Assembly: GCA_049306275.1 (NCBI GenBank)
Contig: JBAQQB010000233.1
Location: 1 to 45,335 of the forward strand
Origin: JADJTT01 sp049306275
GTDB lineage: Bacteria > Bacteroidota > Bacteroidia > Chitinophagales > Saprospiraceae
Reading direction: 5' to 3'
Length of the DNA: 45,335 nt
Shown: positions 40,101 through 45,335 of the stretch, in pieces
How the letters are laid out: each line of letters opens with the position of its first letter
Position numbering within the stretch: position 1 is the stretch's first letter
Notes under the pieces: generated by a model
Database searches by the model: none
What the model was told of the DNA's origin: nothing
Seen by the model: the letters and a program-made list of their open reading frames with translations, nothing else
Program-made: the position numbers and the translations under genes

Positions 40101-40752
40101 GATCCCGCGTCTGAAAGGCATCGCCGTTATTGTTCAGGCTCAGTCCGGAAAATCCCTGGTTGTTGAGCGCTACGTAGGTAGCCCCGGTATAATTGGGGTT
40201 GCCGTTTACCCCGTTGGGGCAGCAGCCCGAACTGGCGCCAAAGGGCACGGAAACATCCATTTCCATAAAAGTATTGGAGGTGTTGAGGGGAACTACCCGC
40301 AACAAATCGCAGTTACTATCTGAGTAATCGGGCGTCAGGGGGCCGATCTCCGCCTGGGCGCCCGGATCGTTGGGATCGAAGGCATAGACCAGGATGATGG
40401 TACCCACCGGCACTTCCTGCCAGACCGGGTCGAACTTGAAACGCACGTGCCCCGGCGCGATACCCGTGCCAGACAGCGCGCCGGAGTTGGGACCCGGGCA
40501 ATCGAGGAAGATACCGTTGTTATCGTCCAGTATCCACCCGCGCAAATCGACGGTCGAACAGGGAGGGCCCACGACCACCAGCTCGGCCCACTCGCGGGAG
40601 CCGGAGGTGCCCTGGGAAACTTCGTTCACCACAAGCCCGGCAGGCTGTGCAAAGCCCTGGGAGGCGGCAATGGCGAGGATGATCAAGGTGAGAAATCCCC
40701 GAAGGGCTTTTGGGAATAAGGGTGTGACACCCGGAGTGTGCGCTCCGCTCAT
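34198..40752 (-). CDS. Giant T9SS-secreted repeat protein
   Basis: A 2184-residue secreted protein. The ATG at 40752 gives signal peptide LRGFLTLIILAIAASQGFAQ. An LTD-like segment (AGLVVNEVSQ...REWAELVV) comes first. Then come two CNQGNG units, six units carrying WSGPGV (37150-38450) and eight units of about 52 residues with (V/I)NG-x-x-Y and GCDS(T/L) (35000-36250). The C-terminus, VFVPNIFSPNGDGLNDLLMV followed by WDGNFRGRKMDAGVYVFYIE, is the gliding-motility-associated type IX sorting domain. It is probably exported to the cell surface as an adhesin or matrix protein. It is first in an operon with RluA and SET genes. Confidence 0.93.
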   Translation of the reverse strand: MSGAHTPGVTPLFPKALRGFLTLIILAIAASQGFAQPAGLVVNEVSQGTSGSREWAELVVVGPPCSTVDLRGWILDDNNGIFLDCPGPNSGALSGTGIAPGHVRFKFDPVWQEVPVGTIILVYAFDPNDPGAQAEIGPLTPDYSDSNCDLLRVVPLNTSNTFMEMDVSVPFGASSGCCPNGVNGNPNYTGATYVALNNQGFSGLSLNNNGDAFQTRDPGANFFHGLSYGAPTTTGCVPQPMFDGGPDGIQIPTTGSNITYQFRNTVNDDYTNVANFQNFPANSTQSPGRPNNCDNAQWIGSLRRPPESIFETSGAACVPNPSATSQNLCVGQTITLTLPNTNTCTSNSFSWSFSGSGSVSVQGSSTNSTITLLATGAGTVNATITATISNSLLYTQGGCSGPQFPESLTYNFPLNISPGPTANPTTVSACNQGNGTAIFNLSSANNIVNGNTGLPVSWFQNAAATIPINNPSAYTSGPGTVYAVVTSGPCVSNPVPVTLVVLPVPVAFPTSLAGCNQGNGQGAYNLTSINTIVNGNSGLTVNYWLGPGATNPISNPSNYVGGPGTIFATVTNGTCTSAPVPIALTVVPTPTTANTFITVNPLIACGTANVTVTFFFPSNNLYNVTLQYGAQTFNGQNLGNGASANFSINQNTGFTLVSVTLAQNSLCTVNFSNPPTINVVVLDPPNLAITGDTVICAGESVNLSAIVTELNNPPGAIPLTFHSAQPPTAGNQINPVVSPAATTTYYAFANGGAGCQQTLPVTISVTQGGTPVLGNATVCENDPPLDLSTLLDPNYPNGIWSGPGVTGDSFDPAGLAGIQTLTFTPSVCGDPATTTVEVLAGGMPVLSADTLCQTDPPLDLLPLQDPNFPNGTWSGPGVTGTTVDPTGQSGPVSLVFTPTDLCADPGMTEILVLLPDTPALVLDTLCSSEGLYDLHALLDPAFPDGSWSGPGVSDTLFDPSIFTNDTLVTLTFTPSASCSAPATTTIFVNGLIVPVLGTATLCDTDPPLDLSTLEDILYAGGIWSGPGVTGSSFDPAGLAGSIELSYVVSGFCIETATTTLVVVPGGTPVLGTASICEIGGPFDLTALQDPLYPSGTWSGPGVTGNTFDPAGQSGDVPLTFSPAGACANDATTTIMVSPTGQPILGNATVCQNEGTLDLTTLQDPAFPDGTWSGPGVSGAVFDPAGLSDTITLTFTPADTCLLAANTEIAVFSEPAYANLIESCDPSNTTYTVSFDIGGGIPGTYTIDGSPVGSSFTSAPIASGDAYSFTLDDGSGCGPVVISGLVTCNCTTFSGTLDTSAGPIDVCEGENTDISIFFNNDNTLDANDVLLFILHDQAGAGLGNIVQTSPDGLFSYPAGIVPLQSYYISAVAGDNDGAGGIDFTDPCLSVSAGIEVIFHELDASFGPGGSICETACFDWEFTIEGANVLEYLVTVNGVSFPFSETISAPGTYVLTFCPSDYGITSGTITLTPVSISDGVCSEDLSGVTPIVIEIFANSQTLIDPVLCPGESLTVNGTTYDESNPAGVEVINGGNFNGCDSTITVNLSFFPPAQSSITETLCEGESLLVNGVVYDENNASGVEIIPWGSFSGCDSTITVSLSFLPESSSSIVNTLCDGESVTVNGVVYDQGNPLGTEIMLNYLGCDSTITVSLSFYPPANGSFSATLCPGETVTINGTVYGQANPAGTEVITGGSFTGCDSTVVVSLSFFPVSNGVLNQSLCEGESLVINGTTYDESNPSGTEIFVGGAWTGCDSTLQVNLSFIPLSTNLIDTVLCIGESFVVNGVVYGASNPVGSEVFPGGSYTGCDSLVVISLNFFPPANGTLTETLCAEDFLVINGTVYDAANPSGTEFFPGGSGTGCDSTLTITLTFLPPVVFNLTDTLAPGQFITVNGMIYNEGNPSGTEVVFNGSYLGCDSTINITLFFDAFELTYEAIAPSCYGFQDGQLIIESISGGKPPYSVSLDGLFFEPASAFPFTLNDLSAGVYTLTIEDGNEEIYTLTVVIPSKPEPTLDLGPDLAIDLGESIELTATANFTIAQIIWEPGDYLDCDTCVVVTLQQPGENISYTVTAFDADGCLVTDVLNVEVRKPRNVFVPNIFSPNGDGLNDLLMVFGGREVRQIRQFQVYNRWGGKMYEASGFQPNDPVYGWDGNFRGRKMDAGVYVFYIEVEFIDGDTELVKGGVTLVR

Positions 40753-40881
40753 AGCAGTTTTTTCTTGTGGGGAAAAGAAGTAAAGCGAGGTAAAATTATA
40801 CAGTTTATCTGTGGTAAAAAAAAGGTTAACCGTTAATAAATGATGAATTTCCCTTTTAGGGAATAATTGCCCCACTCTTAC

Positions 40882-40889
40882 TATTTTTG
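40882..40889 (+). promoter_or_regulatory. Candidate -7 box for lysS
   Basis: TATTTTTG matches TAnnTTTG, 22 bp before the ATG at 40912. No clear -33 element is present. Confidence 0.45.
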
Positions 40890-40911
40890 CAGGTCAAAAA
40901 AATAACCGAGC

Positions 40912-42447
40912 ATGCACCAATTGAGCGAACAGGAAATTGTGAGGCGGGAGAACCTCCAGAAGATCCGGGAAATGGGCGTTGATCCCTACCCGCCGGAGCA
41001 ATACGACGTAACCGCCCACGCCGCTGATATTGTAGCCGGCTATGAAGAGGAAGTGTTGGAAGACGGCTCGAAAAAGGGCCTCAACTTCCAGGACGTCTCC
41101 CTCGCAGGCCGCGTCATGGCTTCTCGCGAAGCGGGTAAAGCCATGTTTATGAACCTGCAGGACAGCAGTGGCCGCATCCAGCTCTACCTGCGCCGCGAGG
41201 AGGTCTGCCCCGGCGAGGATACCTCCCTTTTCGACCTGCTGATCAAAAAATACCTCGATCTGGGCGATTTCATCGGGGTAAAAGGCTATGCCTTCCGCAC
41301 CCGCACCGGCGAGGTGACGGTGCACGTGCGGGAGTTCAAATTCCTGGCCAAGTCCATCCGCCCCCTGCCCATCGTCAAGCGCGACGCGGAGGGCAATGTG
41401 TACGACGCTTTTACCGACGCCGAGCAGCGCTACCGCCAGCGCTACGTCGACCTCACCGTCAACCCGGAGTATAAGGACATTTTCGTAAAACGCAGCAAGC
41501 TGATCTCGGCCATGCGGCGCTATTTCGACGGCCAGGGCTGGCTGGAGGTGGAAACCCCTATCCTGCAACCCATCCACGGCGGGGCGGCGGCGCGTCCGTT
41601 CAAGACCCACCACAACACGCTCGACATGCCGCTCTTCCTGCGCATCGCCAATGAGCTCTACCTCAAGCGCCTCATCGTGGGCGGCTACGACGGCGTCTAC
41701 GAGATCGGCAAGATGTTTCGCAACGAGGGTATGGACCGCACCCACAACCCCGAATTCACCTCCATGGAAATCTACGTAGCCTACAAAGACTACAACTGGA
41801 TGATGACCATGGTGGAGGAATGCCTCGAATACGTAGCCAAAGCAGTGCTCGGCGGCGGTACCAAAGTGCAGTTCGGCGAACATACCATCGACTTCGCTGG
41901 GCCTTATGAGCGCCTCCCACTGTTGGCCGGCATCCAAAAGTATACGGGCAAAGACGTGACCAATATGGACGAGGCCCAGCTTCGCCAGTTCTGCAAAGAA
42001 CTGCACATCGAAACCGAAGACAACTGGGGCAGGGGCAAGCTCATCGACGAGATATTCGGCGAAACCGTCGAACATCACCTCATCCAGCCAACTTACATCA
42101 TTGACTACCCCGTAGAAATGACGCCGCTGGCCAAAAAACACCGCAGCCAGGCAGGGCTGGTCGAGCGCTTCGAGCTCTACGTCAATGGCAAGGAGATCGC
42201 CAACGCCTATACCGAGCTCAACGACCCGATCGACCAGCGCGAGCGCTTCGAAGACCAGCTCAAACTCAAGGAACGCGGCGACGAAGAAGCCATGTCGCTC
42301 GACGACGACTTCCTCCGCTCCCTCGAGTACGGCATGCCGCCGACCTCCGGCCTCGGCATCGGCATCGACCGCCTCACTATGCTGCTGACCAACCAGCAGA
42401 CCATTCAGGAAGTGCTGTTCTTCCCGCAGATGAGACCGGAATTGTGA
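40912..42447 (+). CDS. lysS: Lysyl-tRNA synthetase
   Basis: A 511-residue class II aminoacyl-tRNA synthetase that charges tRNA-Lys. The N-terminal OB-fold (DVSLAGRVMASREAGKAMFM then QDSSGRIQLYL) is followed by the catalytic domain: motif 1 near YFDGQGWLEVETPIL, motif 2 YEIGKMFRNEGMDRTHNPEF, and motif 3 PPTSGLGIGIDRLTML. The sequence is full length and typical. The next lipoprotein gene starts 23 bp after its stop. Confidence 0.97.
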   Translation: MHQLSEQEIVRRENLQKIREMGVDPYPPEQYDVTAHAADIVAGYEEEVLEDGSKKGLNFQDVSLAGRVMASREAGKAMFMNLQDSSGRIQLYLRREEVCPGEDTSLFDLLIKKYLDLGDFIGVKGYAFRTRTGEVTVHVREFKFLAKSIRPLPIVKRDAEGNVYDAFTDAEQRYRQRYVDLTVNPEYKDIFVKRSKLISAMRRYFDGQGWLEVETPILQPIHGGAAARPFKTHHNTLDMPLFLRIANELYLKRLIVGGYDGVYEIGKMFRNEGMDRTHNPEFTSMEIYVAYKDYNWMMTMVEECLEYVAKAVLGGGTKVQFGEHTIDFAGPYERLPLLAGIQKYTGKDVTNMDEAQLRQFCKELHIETEDNWGRGKLIDEIFGETVEHHLIQPTYIIDYPVEMTPLAKKHRSQAGLVERFELYVNGKEIANAYTELNDPIDQRERFEDQLKLKERGDEEAMSLDDDFLRSLEYGMPPTSGLGIGIDRLTMLLTNQQTIQEVLFFPQMRPEL

Positions 42448-42470
42448 TCGAAATTTTAAAGTACAACAAT

Positions 42471-43055
42471 ATGAAATTCAACAGATTATTTTCCCTTTTC
42501 GGAATAGCTGCCATGCTCTTCTTCCTGGCATCCTGCGCAGGCGAAGGCGCTCAGGCTGGCCAGGAACAAGACGGTGCGAATGGAGCAGCATCCACGTCTG
42601 CCGAACCTGTAGACCCCGTGGCCTGGAACGACCTGCAAAGCCTGATTCCCGCCAAGGCGGCAGGCCTGAAAAAAACCAACGCAGACGACGACAAGTCCTC
42701 CCTGGGCAACCTGGGCTTCTCCCACGCACTGGGCATCTATGAGGAAGGCGATAAAAAAGTGGAAATCCAGATCATCGATTCCGGCAACCGCAGCGTCATC
42801 CTCACCACTCTGGCGCCCTGGAGGGATATGACCAGCCTGTATGTGCAAGACGACGCCGGAACTGGTTACGAGAAGTACGTCACCATCGAGGAAAATCCCG
42901 GATATGAGGCATTCTCAAAAGCAGACAATACAGCCAAGCTGAACACCCTGGTCAAGGGCCGCTTCGTCGTCATGCTCACAGGCAAAAATATCCCCTTGGA
43001 CGATCTGTACAAGGTGATGGAAGACCTCGATCTGGACAAGATGGCTTCGATGTAA
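42471..43055 (+). CDS. Lipoprotein of unknown function
   Basis: 194 residues from the ATG at 42471, which gives signal peptide MKFNRLFSLFGIAAMLFFLA and lipobox LASC. An upstream in-frame start overlaps lysS and is less likely. The mature protein has a low-complexity Gly/Ala/Gln linker and a compact domain of about 140 residues (VEIQIIDSGNRSVILTTLAP, TGYEKYVTIEENPGYEAFSK). No family is recognised. It may be co-transcribed with lysS. Confidence 0.85.
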   Translation: MKFNRLFSLFGIAAMLFFLASCAGEGAQAGQEQDGANGAASTSAEPVDPVAWNDLQSLIPAKAAGLKKTNADDDKSSLGNLGFSHALGIYEEGDKKVEIQIIDSGNRSVILTTLAPWRDMTSLYVQDDAGTGYEKYVTIEENPGYEAFSKADNTAKLNTLVKGRFVVMLTGKNIPLDDLYKVMEDLDLDKMASM

Positions 43056-43058
43056 TCA

Positions 43059-43445
43059 TCAGGCTTTTCGGTGGAAGCGCAGCAGATGCCGCTCGGCATG
43101 CTCGTTGTATATCTCGAGTATGAGGGTGCGCTTCTGCCGCCTGTCGGCGGGGAAGAGTATCTTGACGGGGTTGTGCACGTAGCCGTTGTCTTCGAAAAGA
43201 AGGATCTGGCGGTTGCGCGTCGGCAGGCGAAACAGCGCCAGCTCCTCCGCGTTGGCGGGCATGGGGATGTCGCCGTAGCCCTCTTCTTTGAGGAAAAGCC
43301 TTACCATCTGGTAGGTCTGCTCCAGGTTGCTGCCCGAAAAGACCGTCCGGTAGACGTAGCCATCGCTTTCGCCACCCAGATAATCGGAGCCGGCAGGAGG
43401 AAATTCTTCGCGTAAGGCCATTGCAAGCAGCATTTTATGCGGCAT
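43059..43445 (-). CDS. Hypothetical protein, 128 aa
   Basis: Not recognised. A soluble, small alpha/beta-type protein with NLEQTYQMVRLFLKEEGYGD and the C-terminal strands QKRTLILEIYNEHAERHLLRF. It converges with the lipoprotein gene three bases away. The palindrome at 43487-43527 precedes it. Its cellular role is unknown. Confidence 0.7.
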   Translation of the reverse strand: MPHKMLLAMALREEFPPAGSDYLGGESDGYVYRTVFSGSNLEQTYQMVRLFLKEEGYGDIPMPANAEELALFRLPTRNRQILLFEDNGYVHNPVKILFPADRRQKRTLILEIYNEHAERHLLRFHRKA

Positions 43446-43486
43446 GCAAATTTAATACACTAAGCACTGCGTAAACAATATTTCTT

Positions 43487-43527
43487 TATAATACTTTTGG
43501 CGGCCTCTGGCCGCCAAAAGTATTATA
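43487..43527. repeat. Perfect 41-bp palindrome
   Basis: 19-bp arms (43487-43505 and 43509-43527) are exact reverse complements around TCT. The core reads CTTTTGGCGGCC and GGCCGCCAAAAG. It lies between two divergent genes, and there is no T-tract. Confidence 0.85.
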
Positions 43528-43567
43528 GAACAAAGCCGGGCGGGCGAAGCCCGCACACTAAGCCCAT

Positions 43568-44596
43568 ATGCATCCAAGTCTTTTTAAAATAAGGGAAAGG
43601 GGGAAGTTCGGCTTCATCGACCGGCAGGGAGAGGTGGTCATCGAGCCGCAATACTTCGAGGCCGACGATTTCTACAACGGCTTTTCCCGCGTGCGGCTCA
43701 ACAACCGCCTGGTGCCGCTGGATTCGCTTGGACGCCTGCTGCTCAAAAACTTTTTCAACTACGTCGGTTTTTTCGAAGAAGGCCTGGCCCGCGCCCAGCT
43801 CGTGCGCCGCTGGGGTTATATCGACCCCAAAGGCAACCTCGCCATCGGGGTGCAGTTTGAAGATGCCCGCGACTTCAGCGAGGGACTCGCCGCGGTGCGG
43901 CTCGAAGGCCTCTACGGCTACCTCACGCCCCGCGGCGAATGGCAGCTCATGCCCCGCTTCGACAGCGCAGGCGAGTTCCGGCAGGGAGTCGCCCCGGCGC
44001 TACAAGACTACACCTGGGGCTATATCGACATGGACGGCAAATGGCGCATTGAACCCCGCTTCGAAGCGGCTTTTCCCTTTCAGGACGAAGTGGCGGTGGC
44101 GCGCCTTGACGCGCAGCGCTGGGGACTGATCGACTGGCTGGGCAACTGGTTGGCCGAACCCGCTTTCGACTGGGTGGAAGGCGCTCAGAACGGGGAGTTT
44201 TTTGAAGACCTGGCCGTAGCGGTGCAAGACGGGCGCTACGGTTTTATCGACCGCGGCGGGCAGATGGCCATCCCGCCCGATTTCGACTTCGCGGGCGACT
44301 TTTCCGGGGGGCTGGCCTTGGCGGAAAAAGACGGAAATATCGGCTTTATCAATTATGGAGGCGCCTGGGCAATCGCCCCGCAGTTCACAGACGCCGGTAT
44401 ATTTTCGGAAGGACTTGCCCCTGCCAGGAAAGGCGGCCGCTGGGGCTTTATCGAAAAAGACGGCGCATGGGCCATCAGCCCCCGCTTCGAAGAGTGCCTG
44501 CCGTTCAGGGACGGCCTGGCCTGGGTGCAGCAAGACGGCGCCTGGGCCTATACCGACGCAGCGGGCAATATCGTCTGGCGCGAAACGCGCTTCTGA
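43568..44596 (+). CDS. WG-repeat protein
   Basis: 342 residues built from about ten WG/KWG repeats (for example FGFIDRQG, WGYIDPKG, WGYIDMDG, WGLIDWLG, YGFIDRGG, WGFIEKDG), each followed by a stretch ending in F-x-x-(A/D)-x-x-F-x-(E/D)-(G/E). No signal peptide is seen, so it is probably cytoplasmic. WG repeats form beta-rich scaffolds of unknown partner specificity. The gene ends TGA exactly where the convergent psd gene ends (44596/44597). Confidence 0.92.
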   Translation: MHPSLFKIRERGKFGFIDRQGEVVIEPQYFEADDFYNGFSRVRLNNRLVPLDSLGRLLLKNFFNYVGFFEEGLARAQLVRRWGYIDPKGNLAIGVQFEDARDFSEGLAAVRLEGLYGYLTPRGEWQLMPRFDSAGEFRQGVAPALQDYTWGYIDMDGKWRIEPRFEAAFPFQDEVAVARLDAQRWGLIDWLGNWLAEPAFDWVEGAQNGEFFEDLAVAVQDGRYGFIDRGGQMAIPPDFDFAGDFSGGLALAEKDGNIGFINYGGAWAIAPQFTDAGIFSEGLAPARKGGRWGFIEKDGAWAISPRFEECLPFRDGLAWVQQDGAWAYTDAAGNIVWRETRF

Positions 44597-45247
44597 TCAC
44601 CAGCGGGCGATCAGTGTCTGGTTGCCCTTGACCACATCGCCTATCTTCACCTCTATTTTGGCGTCGAGCGGCAGGAACAGATCGACCCGCGAGCCCAGCT
44701 TGATGAAGCCCATGTCTTCGCCCTGCACCACCTCCTGGCCTTCCTTGAGGTAGCAAACGATCCGGCGGGCCACCGCCCCCGCGATCTGCCGCATGAGCAA
44801 CTTCCGGCCATCCGTGTTGTACACCACCGTCGTGCGCTCGTTTTCCGAAGAAGACTTGGGATGCCAGGCCACCAGGTACTTGCCCGGGTGGTATTTGCTG
44901 TATTCCACCTTCCCGCCCACCGGGTTGCGATTGACGTGCACGTTGAGCGGGGACATGAAAATGGACACCTGGATGCGGCGCTCCTTCAGGTACTCCCTCT
45001 CCTCCGCCTCCTCGATCACCACCACCTTGCCGTCGGCCGGGGCATAGACCAGGCTGTTGTCAGCTTTCTCAATCGCCCTCACCGGGTTACGGAAAAATTG
45101 CAGGAAGAAAAGCACAGGTATCGAAAAAACGATCAGGTCGATCCAATACCACTTTGGGGAAAGATAATAACTCAGCGCCCCCGTAACAAGCAGCGCCACC
45201 AAAGACCACAACAATGAAGGAAGCCCTTCCCTATGAATACGCATCAT
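44597..45247 (-). CDS. psd: Phosphatidylserine decarboxylase
   Basis: A 216-residue Psd of the short archaeal/Bacteroidota type. Two N-terminal membrane helices (SLLWSLVALLVTGALSYYLS and WIDLIVFSIPVLFFLQFF) anchor it in the inner membrane. The catalytic part has APADGKVVVIEE, SIFMSPLNVHVNRNPVGGKV and the autocleavage site LGSRVDLF, where Ser becomes the pyruvoyl group. It makes phosphatidylethanolamine. ATGs at 45247 and 45244 are equivalent. Confidence 0.94.
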   Translation of the reverse strand: MMRIHREGLPSLLWSLVALLVTGALSYYLSPKWYWIDLIVFSIPVLFFLQFFRNPVRAIEKADNSLVYAPADGKVVVIEEAEEREYLKERRIQVSIFMSPLNVHVNRNPVGGKVEYSKYHPGKYLVAWHPKSSSENERTTVVYNTDGRKLLMRQIAGAVARRIVCYLKEGQEVVQGEDMGFIKLGSRVDLFLPLDAKIEVKIGDVVKGNQTLIARW

Positions 45248-45289
45248 TTAATTTTTTCTGCAAATCTAAGTATTGTGACAATAATGGAA

Positions 45290-45335
45290 GTCTCGTTTAT
45301 CGTCGATCGTTTATCGTTTACGTAAACGATAAACG
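45290..45335. repeat. Second CGTTTATCG-type palindrome, cut by the window
   Basis: Repeats CGTTTATCG units that are mirrored by CGTAAACGATAAACG, like 855-910. The window ends inside it. Confidence 0.75.

Noticed and set aside
38089..40323. Long plus-strand frame of 744 codons
   Set aside because: It is antisense to the giant repeat protein, with low-complexity Gly/Arg/Val composition and no domains.
40894..42141. Minus-strand frame of 415 codons
   Set aside because: It is antisense to lysS, which is a clear full-length gene.

Overview
The window is chromosomal DNA from a member of the Bacteroidota, most like the Saprospiria/Lewinellaceae. The basis is indirect: a 2184-residue secreted repeat protein with a gliding-motility-type type IX secretion C-terminus, a DUF5686 outer-membrane protein, a PorT-like barrel, a GxxExxY gene with its flanking repeats, several -7 boxes of the Bacteroidota form TAnnTTTG, and start codons without clear Shine-Dalgarno sequences. 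No rRNA or species marker is present, so genus is not claimed.

Positions 1-16733 are largely accessory. After an unknown gene and a DUF3089 lipoprotein come a DUF433/DUF5615 toxin-antitoxin pair, an unknown gene, an Mrr-type nuclease, two converging decayed PIN toxin modules, and a GxxExxY nuclease-fold gene flanked by long imperfect palindromes. Next is a two-gene minus-strand operon. It encodes a SIR2-like protein that has lost its usual catalytic Asn and His, and a 974-residue membrane-anchored nSTAND ATPase whose C-terminus is an FGE/C-type-lectin fold ending in a stretch resembling a diversity-generating-retroelement variable region. A flavin monooxygenase, three envelope genes, a SnoaL-like protein and a Panacea-type toxin-antitoxin pair follow.

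Positions 17301-27177 are a 9.9-kb integrative element in the 3' end of tRNA-Ala(GGC). It carries a tyrosine recombinase, a four-helix membrane coiled-coil/zinc-motif protein, an excisionase-like HTH protein, an SF3 primase-helicase, a VirE_N/BT4734-like protein, and an AT-richer cargo of C5 methyltransferase, Eco29kI-like GIY-YIG endonuclease and Vsr. A 44-bp inverted repeat with 8-bp iterations brackets its replication half, and iterated 10-11-mers lie beside one arm. No conjugation or capsid genes are visible, so it looks like a mobilizable or satellite-type element.

Positions 27241-45335 are mostly core: priA, a 920-bp non-coding region with a five-copy repeat/hairpin array, a histone-deacetylase-family gene, class I fructose-bisphosphate aldolase, a three-gene operon (giant T9SS protein, RluA-family pseudouridine synthase, SET protein), lysS, a lipoprotein, an unknown gene, a WG-repeat protein and a phosphatidylserine decarboxylase. 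Perfect palindromes and short tandem repeats sit between many genes.

The strongest candidates for an undescribed system are the SIR2-like/nSTAND-FGE operon and the 30.3-30.8 kb hairpin array.
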